Shown here: positions 34,367-44,003 of the stretch, piece by piece
How the letters are laid out: every line of letters starts with the position of its first letter
Numbering within the stretch: the stretch's first letter is position 1
Assembly: GCA_011503125.2 (NCBI GenBank)
Contig: WWBZ02000001.1
Location: 4,154,001 to 4,218,000, forward strand
DNA from: Botryosphaeria dothidea
Lineage: Eukaryota > Ascomycota > Dothideomycetes > Botryosphaeriales > Botryosphaeriaceae
DNA: 64,000 nt
Direction of reading: 5' to 3'
The notes under the pieces: generated by a model
Seen by the model: only the letters and a program-made list of their open reading frames with translations
Database searches by the model: none
Told to the model about the DNA's origin: nothing
Position numbers and translations under genes: made by a program

Positions 34367-34788
34367 GCGCAGTTGGAGCATTTTGCCGGTGGCGTATGAG
34401 TGAGGAGCCGTGGCGTGGATTTTCGCCTTGATTTTTCAGGTGGATCGCTCATCGTGTATCCCTCAAAGAGTTAGTACATTTGTCGTTCAGAATCAAGTTG
34501 TCTTTTCGTAGTCCGAGACACTCTTGACGTTGTGCGTTGTTGTTGGTGAATCTGTTGCTGCTGGACAAAGAATCATGCAAGACTTGAAGAGACGATGGTG
34601 CGTGTCTATGTGTCGGACACAATCGTTTGTTCGATGAGGCAGACCATTTTTGCTGGCTTTGTCTCCCGCTCCCATATATTCCGCAATTTTGGAGATTGGA
34701 ATACAGCATCGACTACGCTCACTTCCAATTCTCCTTCTATTCCAGTCTCCCGTCTTTCATTCGAGTGCCCCATAAAGGTTCTCTTTTC
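34367..34788. other. Spacer 3' of CysRS
   Basis: No convincing coding signal; presumably the CysRS 3' region and the 3' flank of the broken minus-strand gene. Confidence 0.5.
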
Positions 34789-35302
34789 CTACATATTCAT
34801 TATTTCTATCTTCCCCCTATCGGCAAAAGAAGGTATCCACACGTTTTCCTCAATAACGAGGATTTTGCGTTCGTTGGCATACACGGGGGCGACTTCTTGG
34901 AGTTTCCACTCATCGTTGGGGGTGCGGTGCATGATGGTGGTAAGTACTTCCCAATCATTGGTGGGGACTGAGTATAGTGAAAATTTGGGATTTAGAGCTG
35001 ATGTGAAGGGATATGGCTTGCAGAAGACTGGTGAATGTTTCACCGAAATGTCTGCAGGAGCGCCGAACGGATCACGCATCCGGAAAAGTCATCGAACAGG
35101 TTTTTAGCGTGTTCGACAGCTTCGTACGGGATCAGAGATGGCCGTCTGGTTGATCTGCTCTCTGGTGGGGAGAGTGCAAGTAGTGTTTCGGCGTTTTGCT
35201 CTGTTTTGAGCCTTCCCCTACCCCTTTGCTTTGCGGCTCTTGCTTGGTCGAGACTCTGCAGCTGCTTACTCGATGTCCTTATCCCCCCCCCCCTAACTGC
35301 AT
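34789..35302 (-). pseudogene. Unrecognised gene broken at homopolymers
   Basis: On the minus strand two protein-like segments lie in different frames. The first, about 35280 to 35085, reads SKQLQSLDQARAAKQRGRG ... SLIPYEAVEHAKNLFDDF. The second, 35079 to 34789, reads MRDPFGAPADISVKHSP ... NDEWKLQEVAPVYANERK ... and stops. A single missing T in the TTTT run near 35085 would connect them (FDDF-F-RMRDPFG). Upstream, an ATG at 35302 is followed by a run of 11 Gs; 12 would put it in frame with the first segment. Two homopolymer defects suggest either sequence error or a pseudogene. I do not recognise the family. Further exons beyond 34789 are possible. Confidence 0.4.
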
Positions 35303-36140
35303 TTTATTTTTACACGTATTGTTTTTCGGTCTCAATTCCAAGAGCCTTTCTGTTTCTGGCTTGACACGTAATTTCAATTTACTTGGTGCCTTGCGGAATT
35401 CGGCTGTCCGCAAGAACCACCAGATTGCGTGGATATATGGGAATATCTTGCCCATCATATAGCTTGCCCCTTAGGACTTCTCTCTCCACAATCCGAAACA
35501 TGTCATGTCTGCAAGGATTCCGATCCTTGTAACAATCGGGTTATTGTCGGGCGTGCATGAAGGGAAGCTTGAAGACCAAACCGGCTTATACCTCAGCTCC
35601 TCATAACAGGACCATCTGTAAGCAGCAGAGCTAAATCCCTTTTCGCATGATCTATTTTGATAGTCTATCCAATTTTTTTTTTTTGGTAAAATAAGATCAC
35701 CTTTATGTCCGTATCGTGCGGACTTTAAGGTCACAATCTGATCGTTCCTGTCATTCAGCCCCCAACGATCGGCACTGTGGCACACAAAACAAACCAGCCC
35801 CCACCATTAAGCCGAGCAAAAACCTGGTCTCGGTCAAATTAAATGCGGTTGCACTTCCAGAATGATGAAACGCCGCAGGTAAAGACCTAAAGATAGCCCT
35901 ACAGTATAAGGACCCGACCCCCAGTCGCCCAGCCTCGTTCTTCCACTCTCCCGGTTGCACGAAAGAGCTCGTAGCCCCGCGGATCCACAGTCACGCGAAA
36001 CGCTACCATCGCATGGTAGGTAGCATATGGATAAGTCCGTTCACTCACCCCATCTTCTACAGCAAGGAGATCATTACTGGCCTCAGTAGCATCTCAAGCG
36101 TAGAAGATTCAACGCTCCAACGAACGCAGATGCTGGAGTC
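35303..36140. other. Intergenic spacer
   Basis: Upstream of the DUF3176-type gene. AT-rich, with a T run at 35667-35677. A weak TATA-like ACAGTATAAGG at about 35900 lies 240 bases before the ATG at 36141. No gene seen. Confidence 0.55.
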
Positions 36141-38113
36141 ATGACAAATCAAGATGGCTCCTCGAAGGCTCGATCCACTCACACTCACCCTCATCATCTG
36201 GAGCAGAGTGCATCGGAAGATACACTCATGATGGATGCTCATTCGACTGCTTTGGGGAAGACTTACGAGGAATTTTGGTGGTCCCCATTCAGCAGACGAA
36301 CACAAGGCTGGTGGCTCTGGGAGATTAGCGGAACAGTCCTCAGCATAGCCTGTATGGTTGCGATCCTAATCATACTCCCATACCTGGACAATAGCCCGCT
36401 CAACGACTGGCGCTTTTCCGTGGCCCCCAGTACGATGATATCCACATTCATCACTGTCGCAAAAACTTCCATGCTGCTCGCGGTTGCAGCCGGCATAAGC
36501 CAGTTGAAATGGCAACATTTCCACGAAGAGACGCGGCCGCTTTACGAACTAAACATTTATGATGAGGCGACGAGAGGCCCCTGGGGAGCTCTTGCGTTCA
36601 TATTCAGAATGCGTTTGCGGACGGGGACCTTGCTGGCCAGTCTTGGGGCGTTTGTGATACTTTTTTCACTTACAATGGAGCCATTTGCTCAGCAAATTCT
36701 TTCTATACAAACTCGTTACATTCCCAAAACCGGAGAGAAGCCTTGGATCTCGAAGGCCAACTCTTATGACCATAGCCACTCCGAATTTGGTAAGCGAACG
36801 AAGCAGACTCCACACTTGATCAGCCGAGCTAATCCTTGGTGTAGTCAGTGGCAACATCGGTTTCCAGAGTGCGATTGTCACAGCCCTCGTCAACTCTCCC
36901 CTTTCCTTCTCGTATACTTGTTCCACGGGAAACTGCTCGTGGCCGGACTTCAACACCCTCGGCATCTGCAGCACATGTCGGAATGTCACTTCCGAATGCA
37001 AGAAGAAGCCGATCACATTGAAAAGCCCCGATCCTGCGAAGAACGAGAGCGGAACGCCCGAGGTAGTCAATCAGTACATCACGCCCGGTGGCATTGTCCT
37101 CAACATTTCGGCGCCATTTGAGATTTCAGAAGAGGAAGATGGCATGACTACGACTTATGGGTACAATCAGGGTTCGGGGAATCTCATAACCGGTAACGTG
37201 AGTGATTCCGAGAGCCAATACGATGCGAAGAACCAGGGCATCATTACTTTGGCGGTGGCAAATACGTCACGGACATCGGATAAATTTGACGAGGCTGGAA
37301 TGTACGGGCGTGAGCCTTTGGTATATAGCGACACACCGGATATTCTCGAATGCTCGCTGGTGTGGTGCGCGAAATCTTTCCGGAATGTCAGGGTGGTAAG
37401 TTGTCATCGAGCGCAGTCCCTCGAATTTGCCGTTGGCTGACACGACCAAACACAAGGTGAACGGAACCATGGGTCCTTACATGGTCAACAATGTCGAGCT
37501 CATAAAGAACGAAGCACTGTCTAGCACAAAAAACAACTCCTGGTCGACGAAGGATCTAATGATCTTCAATGCAAACCGCTCCGACATACCAGACAACTTC
37601 ACCGTTGCTCTGATGGACAACTTCGACCTGCAAGACTATCTAGAAGCGTTTTTCGAATTCCAAGTCGAGGGCTACATGGACTCTTCGTCGTTCAACACAG
37701 GACTGAGCCTCCTATCAGTCAAAAACACCTCCGCGACCATCGCCGCAGTTGCAGACGCCTTGACGCTTCAGCTCCTCTTGGGCCCAAATACCACTCGTCA
37801 TGATGGAACCGCGTATACTCCGGAGATCTACGTCAAGGTCCGTTGGGCATGGCTGATCTTTCCAGGATTGCTTGCCATCCTTGGCGCAATTTTTCTGACC
37901 ACGAGCCTGATCATCAGCCGCCGGCACCAGGCATCGTATTTCTGGAAGTCTAGCCTGATACCGTTGATGTTCCACGGTATCAGCGGTTGGGATGAGGGTG
38001 GTTCGAGTGTTGATAATCGAAAGGAGATGGATGAATTGGCGAAGGACATGAAGATAAGGTTGACGAGGACCGAATCGGGAAACTTGAAATTCGTTAAGAT
38101 CAAACCGGAGTAG
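36141..38113 (+). CDS. DUF3176-type fungal plasma-membrane protein
   Basis: Three exons: 36141-36789, 36845-37395, 37457-38113; 618 residues. Three membrane helices lie in the N-terminal third (about 57-78, 96-115, 158-177). A long extracellular segment follows with several N-glycosylation sites and paired Cys (CSTGNCSWPDFNTLGICSTC). A fourth helix near the C-terminus (about 537-560, WLIFPGLLAILGAIFLTTSL) leads into a short cytosolic tail. The block SGNIGFQSAIVTAL plus the Cys-rich motif is how I recognise DUF3176, a family widespread and multi-copy in filamentous ascomycetes with no established function. Both introns (55 and 61 nt) have clear branch sites. The ATG at 36141 is the first in frame. 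Confidence 0.8.
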
Positions 38114-38698
38114 TGTCGCTTGAGTTAAAGTCTGTAAGTTGTAAAAAGTCGGATGAAGGTGATGTCAATAAGCTCTCTGGTATTCATGCTCGCTCGTTCG
38201 CATCTTTCCCCCTCTGCGCAGCGCAATAGTCACACTTGGCCTCATGCTGCCAAGTCAGAAAATTTTTCCAAAAGTCAAGATATTTGTATTGGAAGAGTGC
38301 ACCAACCGCACAATGATCGTTGTATACCAAAGTCATACGCTTTGTACTGCAGGAATGTCATCCCGTCACAAAGCTCTCTATCAAGTCCGCGCTCCGTTTT
38401 GTTTTCCGATTCCCAATCCCATTCCCCAGGCAGTCGTAATCATCTCATGCGAACCCGCTATGCAGAACCACCATCAATCGTCGAAAGCAGACAAAAAAAA
38501 AAAAGAGAAGCAAAAACCAAAATCAGAAGTGATGAAAATCAAAAGGGGGTATCAGTAAAAGCCCAAAAGAATCTCTAGTCCGCCATCTCCAAAAACTCCG
38601 CATCGCTTTTCCCTCTCTTCCCCTGTGAAGTCGTCCAGCGCACTCCACATACCCGCAAAATGCGGTCATCAAAACCAGCCATCGAACCCGCGACCCAC
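38114..38698. other. Convergent 3' spacer
   Basis: Between the stops of the DUF3176 gene and the Q-rich gene. A 12-base A run near 38492. The open frames here are continuations or shadows of the flanking minus-strand gene and carry no motif. Confidence 0.55.
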
Positions 38699-41029
38699 TC
38701 AACCCTCGAACAAGTCCTTGTACTCGTCGAAGTCGAACGTACCGTCCAACAAGTCACCGAAGCTCTGACCGCCATCACCCTGGACCTCCGGCGCGCTCTC
38801 TTGCTGCTGCTCCGCACCAGCCTGCTCAGGCGCAGAAGGAGTCGCGGCGCCATCGTCCTGCGGAGATGCGGTAGCAGCGGGTGGCGCGTTGTTGCCGTCA
38901 CCGCTCTTGGCAGGGTCGAGCATGTCGTGCCAGCGGGCGGCGAGACCGGCGGTTGTGTAGACGCTGCTCTGGCGCGGCTGGAACCGGGGAGTGGAAGGAC
39001 GGGCTGCGGGCGTGGGGTTGGTGTTGTGGATCGTGCTGGGGGTAGCAGGGTGGGAGGTATTCTGTTGCGTGCCACCGGGGAAGACGGGGGTTTGGTCGGT
39101 AAGGTAGGAGGGGGAGGTGTTGGCCTGGGCGGGCTGGGCGGCGGTGGTGTTGTTGGGAGCGGCACTGGTGGCGCTTTGAGCATTGGCCTGGGAGTAAGGG
39201 GAGAGGTCGAGGTAGTCGGGGTAGTCGGGGTAGTCGGGGTAGTCGGGGAGTTGAGTGTTGGACTGGGGCGTGGTGTTGCTGGCCTGGCCAGTGGAAGTGG
39301 CCGACATCTGGCTGTACTGATCAGGAACCGAGGCCATTGTGCTGGTGCCGTACTCATCTTCGGGGTAGTCTGACAAAGGAGGACGACTCTCGACGGCTGT
39401 GGGGGTGTTCGAGCTGCCGTCAGCCTCCAATTCTGTGAAAGTGACCTTCTTCCCCTTCTTGCCGCCACGAGGCTGCTTCTTCGGCGCCGTGCTCTTCTTT
39501 GGTTTACTCTTCGCAGCTGACTTCGGCTTCGCCGTCGTCCGGCTCGACGCCTTGGAAGCGCCGACCTTCTGCACGCCTGCAGCAGGCGGCGACATGTCTC
39601 CGCCCGGGCCAGCCTTCTGCCGCTTGTTCCTCTGCTGGAAACCAGTCCTCAGCTCAGCATCGCCGAGCGTCCTCGAGCCGGTGACCACCACATCCTCGTC
39701 GTCGTCGTCGTCGTCATCGTAGTCCCCCTCCTCGTCCCCTCCCTGGCTCTCCTTCGCCCCCTTCTCCTTGGTCTCCTTCGTCCTCCTCATCTCTCCAACC
39801 GCGTCGATCACAAACTCCTCCCACTCCCTGGCCGAGGGGCCGCGCCACTGCCGCAGCTGCACGAAGTCCCAGACGAGCAAGGGCAGCGGCCCCGTGCCGG
39901 CGAGCGCCCTGCCGCACACGGCCCGCGCCTCGGCGTCCAGCATGCGCAGCTCCTTCGGGCTGCCGCCAGGCACTTCGCCTTCGGGCTGCCACTCCGGCTG
40001 GCCGTCCTCGTCGACGCGGCTGGCGCGGGCGTACATCATGCGCACGCGATGCCTGTCCAGGCGATGGCCGCTCTCGGTGCGGGCGGCCTTGAGGGCGTGC
40101 AGGTAGGCGGCGAGGTATTCGCTGGCGGCCGGGTCGAGCGGCGTCTTGGCCTCGTCGGAGAGGTCGTGGTAGTTGAAGTCGAGGAAGAGGCGCTGCAGGC
40201 TGGACGCGGTCGTCATGGAGAGGCAGCGGACCAGCCGCTCCGGGATCGGGTGGTGGATGAGCATCACGTTGTTGATGGAGTCGGAGAGCGGGTGAGGCTC
40301 GATGAGCGGCGCCTGGATGGCGTTCGCTGGGATGGACGGGGTTTGATGTTTCTTCTCCTGCTGCTGCTCCTGCTCACTCTCCTGCCGCTCTTGCTGTTGC
40401 TGCTGCGGTTGCTGTTGCGGTTGTGGCTGCTGCTGAGGTGGGGACTGAATAGCCTGGAGCTCTGATGAGGATGGTACTGTGTGATTGTGGTATTGTTGCT
40501 TGATCTGCTGTGGGTGAGCTCCCGGCGCCAGCGCCGAGGGCGATTGGATTCCATGATCAATGAGGCCAGCAGCTGTGAAAGAGCCTTGGGGATGACGGCC
40601 CTGCTCGACAGAATATCCTGGCATCGCTGAATTGCTGTTTGACTCCTGTGAGTAGAAGCCCGGAGGCTCACCCTGCATGGCAGGAGTGCCGTGACGTGGA
40701 CCTGCGTTGCTTGAGACCGGCCGCTGGTGTTGCATTGCGGGATACCCCGCGGGATATGTTGACTGGTATGCCGGCTGCATGTTGGGATTGATGAATTCAG
40801 CTGGGAATGAATGCGCACTGCCAGTCATGAGGTTGTTCGGCGTGGAGGAGGTTGATGATGACGGGTGTTCGGCGGAGGTGGTGGGATGAGGTGAAGTGGA
40901 TGCATCAGCGAAGTTGGAGACTGATGAAGCTAAATGCGTAATAGAAAGTGGGCGAGGTTGACGAGTCTGAGAAAGTGAGGTGACGGGACCGCCAGTGCGG
41001 CCCGGCGGGCGTGGGAAGTGAGAGTCCAT
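38699..41029 (-). CDS. Q-rich, probably nuclear regulatory protein of unknown family
   Basis: Intronless, 776 residues from ATG 41029 (context ACTCTCCATGG on the plus strand; an upstream in-frame GTG is not needed). Residues 1-250 are Ser/Pro/Gln-rich, ending in long Gln tracts. About 255-420 is the only region that looks folded: helical, with IHHPIPERLVRCLSM and WDFVQLRQWRGPSAREWEEF. Then come an acidic run, a basic AT-hook-like/NLS stretch (KSKPKKSTAPKKQPRGGKK) and a tail with a P-D-Y repeat. The extreme C-terminus (SFGDLLDGTFDFDEYKDLF) is acidic with spaced Phe/Leu, like an activation domain. A chromatin or transcription role is inference from composition. No DNA-binding domain recognised. 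Confidence 0.72.
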   Translation of the reverse strand: MDSHFPRPPGRTGGPVTSLSQTRQPRPLSITHLASSVSNFADASTSPHPTTSAEHPSSSTSSTPNNLMTGSAHSFPAEFINPNMQPAYQSTYPAGYPAMQHQRPVSSNAGPRHGTPAMQGEPPGFYSQESNSNSAMPGYSVEQGRHPQGSFTAAGLIDHGIQSPSALAPGAHPQQIKQQYHNHTVPSSSELQAIQSPPQQQPQPQQQPQQQQQERQESEQEQQQEKKHQTPSIPANAIQAPLIEPHPLSDSINNVMLIHHPIPERLVRCLSMTTASSLQRLFLDFNYHDLSDEAKTPLDPAASEYLAAYLHALKAARTESGHRLDRHRVRMMYARASRVDEDGQPEWQPEGEVPGGSPKELRMLDAEARAVCGRALAGTGPLPLLVWDFVQLRQWRGPSAREWEEFVIDAVGEMRRTKETKEKGAKESQGGDEEGDYDDDDDDDEDVVVTGSRTLGDAELRTGFQQRNKRQKAGPGGDMSPPAAGVQKVGASKASSRTTAKPKSAAKSKPKKSTAPKKQPRGGKKGKKVTFTELEADGSSNTPTAVESRPPLSDYPEDEYGTSTMASVPDQYSQMSATSTGQASNTTPQSNTQLPDYPDYPDYPDYLDLSPYSQANAQSATSAAPNNTTAAQPAQANTSPSYLTDQTPVFPGGTQQNTSHPATPSTIHNTNPTPAARPSTPRFQPRQSSVYTTAGLAARWHDMLDPAKSGDGNNAPPAATASPQDDGAATPSAPEQAGAEQQQESAPEVQGDGGQSFGDLLDGTFDFDEYKDLFEG
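39207..39254 (-). repeat. 9-bp coding microsatellite (Pro-Asp-Tyr)n
   Basis: GGGGTAGTC units repeat four to five times in tandem, giving PDYPDYPDYPDYLD in the Q-rich protein. In-frame expansion or contraction would change only the number of PDY units. Confidence 0.8.
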
Positions 41030-41662
41030 GGCTGCAACGCTCACTTATACCGACTGATTCAGTGTCAATGGAGGTAGCCAAGGCCTTGATCGGTTTGGGA
41101 ACCCTTTGATCTTGCCTTCCAATTGCAAGAAGTTGCAGCTGCCGCTCGATGTCGATGTCTACCAAGAAGAAGAGCCGCAGGAAGAGCGGCAGAAAGAATG
41201 CTATGTATGAAGGTGTGTCCCATTGTGTCTATTGTCTCGTGCACTTCCAATTGTCACGTTTCACCTTCTGGTATTGTGCCCGTGAACTACTATGAACTTG
41301 AATGATCAATAGAAAAATAGAAGCACGTGTGTTCCATTCCAAAGTGCTCGTGGAGGAAGCTATTCTGCTGATGTTCAAGCATAAGTCGTATGGTCTGGAA
41401 TTTCTACGCAGCCGGATATCTAGAGATTAAATTTAGCGGAGAAGTTACCAATGCTCTGGTCTGACAAGGGCAATCATAAATTGCTGAGCGAGTTTTCAAT
41501 AATGCACTTGATGCAGCCTGCACGATACTTCTACCTCAGCTTCTGACACATTATCATTACGGGGAGAAGCCTCATTGAACTCACAGAGATCAAACTCGAT
41601 ACTCCAATGAATTTTGATAACGGTATACTCAAGACTTTCATACAAGCCGAGGACGCAGTACC
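41030..41662. other. Intergenic spacer
   Basis: Promoter side of the Q-rich gene and 3' side of the sulfite oxidase gene. AT-rich from 41290 on; no coding signal seen. Confidence 0.55.
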
Positions 41663-43195
41663 TCAAACAATCTCCACATCCTTAACTTCCCCGTACCCGT
41701 TGTAAGCGCAACCCCGCAAGTTCCACTGCGAACGCTTCTCCTGCATATTACCCGCCTTATCAGTAGCACGGCTCAAAAATTCCATTCCCTTCCCTCTCTC
41801 CACCTTTACTTTGGCTCTCCATAAACACCACGCCCATTTCAAGCTCGTCCCGTCCTTAGCTACGTCGCCACTTCCCAAAAGCTCTGCATTCCGCCAGGTC
41901 TTCCCGCCATCTGCACTCACCTCAACCTTTACTACAGGTCCGCAAGTCCCACTCGGAAGCGCGTATCCCTTCACTTCAACCATACCTGCCTTGTCTCTAC
42001 GCACATTTGCCCCGTTTGCTGGCACGCCGATGACGGAATTGACGGGCATGTCCTGGATTGACGGGACTTTGTGCCAGAATTCCTTTGCCTTCTCTGGCGA
42101 GTCGACCTCCGGCGGCAGGATCTTGTAGTCATGCTGCTGGTAGAAGTTGGCCGACTCGACGCTCTGGACGGTGATACGATCAAGCCACTTCACCGAACGC
42201 GCGCCAGCGATGCCGGGCGTGACCACGCGGACGGGGAAGCCGTGGTTCGGCGTCAAAGGTGCGTCGTTCATCTACGCCGGCAGAGTCAGCAGCATCCAAA
42301 GCGATGCAATCTTCTCATTCCTCACCTCTAGTGCGACCAGCACATCCGCATCCTCGCTCATCGCCCGCGCCAGCGGAATGCTCGCCCCGTACCACTCGTC
42401 ATCCTGGCACGGCGTCTGGTGGCACGCAAACGCGACGTGCGCCTCGACCTCCACGCCGGCGCTGAGCAGCACGTCGCGCAGGCGCGGGCCGCGCCACTTG
42501 CAGTTCATGACGGCGCCGTCGAACCAGTCGACGCCGTTGACCTCCTTCATCTCGGTGCGCATGGTGTGGCGCCTGTTGCCGGCGCATTGGAGGGCGCAGA
42601 TGACGCTGTGCTGGGGCAGGGACTGGAGGTCGGCGAGGGAGAGCGAGAGGGGCTTGCGGACGGCGCCGTCGATGGCGACGCGGTGGTTTTTAGCGTTGAT
42701 GATGGGGATCGGGCTGGGTGGGGTCAATGTCGGTGTTGGAGTGAGTTGGGTGGTTGAGGGGGATTACCCATGGTTGCGGTCGTAGCCATCTTTCTTGGTG
42801 ATAAAACTGCGAGAGAGGATGCGGTCAGTAGTGAAGCAGACGAAGTGGGCGAATAGTGGTAGCGGTTGTGGCGACTAAAAGCGAGTTCCAATGGGCGCTT
42901 CTACGGAAACAAGGTGACATTTGTCGCAGCGTGGAGAGTCGCGACGCGAAAAAAAAAGAGGCACATGGAAACATATACGACAGAACTCTTGAACAGTCGG
43001 AATCCGAAAGATCTGCGGTTGAGCAGCGCTTTGTTTTACTCACCTGGCGATCAGCTCGTCGAGCGGAGGCTCGCGGTTGAGCGGCTCTTCACGGTCGTAC
43101 TTGTAGTCCTACACCAGAGCATGACGTCAGTGTGTTTGCGGTTCTCCAGAATAGGCAATTTGTAGAACGGGAGCGTTGCGGACCTTGACAGTCAT
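41663..43195 (-). CDS. Sulfite oxidase, heme-free (molybdopterin domain plus dimerisation domain)
   Basis: Five exons: 43195-43184, 43108-43044, 42806-42768, 42713-42326, 42271-41663; 370 residues, all phases agree. The first exon is only 12 nt (MTVK), and the third intron-side gap (42807-43043) is 237 nt, unusually long here. The Mo-cofactor domain contains SVICALQCAGNRRHTM; the second Cys (Cys82) is the molybdenum ligand. RGPRLRDVLLSAGV and GFPVRVVTPGIAGARSVKWL are further signatures. The C-terminal Mo-co dimerisation domain is complete (VEVSADGGKTWRNAEL). There is no cytochrome b5 or FAD/NADH domain, so it is not a nitrate reductase and resembles plant-type sulfite oxidase using O2. No PTS1 tripeptide (ends EIV). 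It detoxifies sulfite to sulfate. Confidence 0.9.
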
Positions 43196-44003
43196 GATGG
43201 GGCTTTTGTGGAGCGTGCTTGCGATTGCGTGCTTTCGCGTGACGGGGGCGAGGAGCTGCAGTTTTCGAGAGGAGACGGATCAACCAATCAGAACAGAGCA
43301 GCTTCGAGGCCCGCCTTTTCTGCTGCTATTTCTCGCCCACGACGCATTTATAGTTTGTCACTAGGTTGTGAATGTAGCAACGTCATCGATAAATGTCTGA
43401 GCAGTCATCGACTGGCTGTACGGCCAAGAAATGCCGCTGATAATTTCTACCACTCTCAACGCGAGCGCAGCTGCAGCATGTACAGGTTGTCGTGCCAACA
43501 CACTCCGCATCGGCGAAGACCAACGAGAGGCTGCCACTGGGTCTGCATACACGTTCAGAGGACGGGGCAATGCAGCCACGAAAAGGCTGATAAGAGTCAG
43601 TGGGAACTAGGGCAAGATTAACTCGAAACAAGCATAGTGATCTTGTAATTACCGACTGGAACCATGGGCCGTTGTTACCTATTTCCTCACAAGTCACGCA
43701 CCTGGGTATTTCTAATCTTATCAGATGGATGTTGGCGGTCTGTTGGTTAGTCATGGCCAATTCCGAGATCGGCCAGTGTCTAGCTCAAAGCATAAGGGCT
43801 GCTTGGCTGAGCCCCGAGGGGTTTCTGCGCGCAGGATTCAGATTGGGGTCGGGCAGGCAGAAATGTCCGAAGCCGAGAGCGAAGTCCGGCGGGGCTCCGA
43901 TGCGGCTGTCCGACCGAGGCCGAACTACTTAACCACCACTCCCCTCGCTGCCTCGCCCGCCCTGCCCGGAGCCTCAGTCTCATCCGACCCGTGCATTCCC
44001 CGA
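43196..44003. promoter_or_regulatory. Divergent promoter region of sulfite oxidase and Zn2Cys6 factor genes
   Basis: 808 bases between the two start codons. The regulator frame is open upstream with in-frame ATGs at 43725 and 43863, so part may be coding. Proximity allows co-regulation, but nothing in the sequence proves it. Confidence 0.45.

Noticed and set aside
38575..39468. Second minus-strand frame (Pro/Thr-rich, 297 codons) over the Q-rich gene
   Set aside because: Frame-shifted shadow of the same low-complexity DNA.
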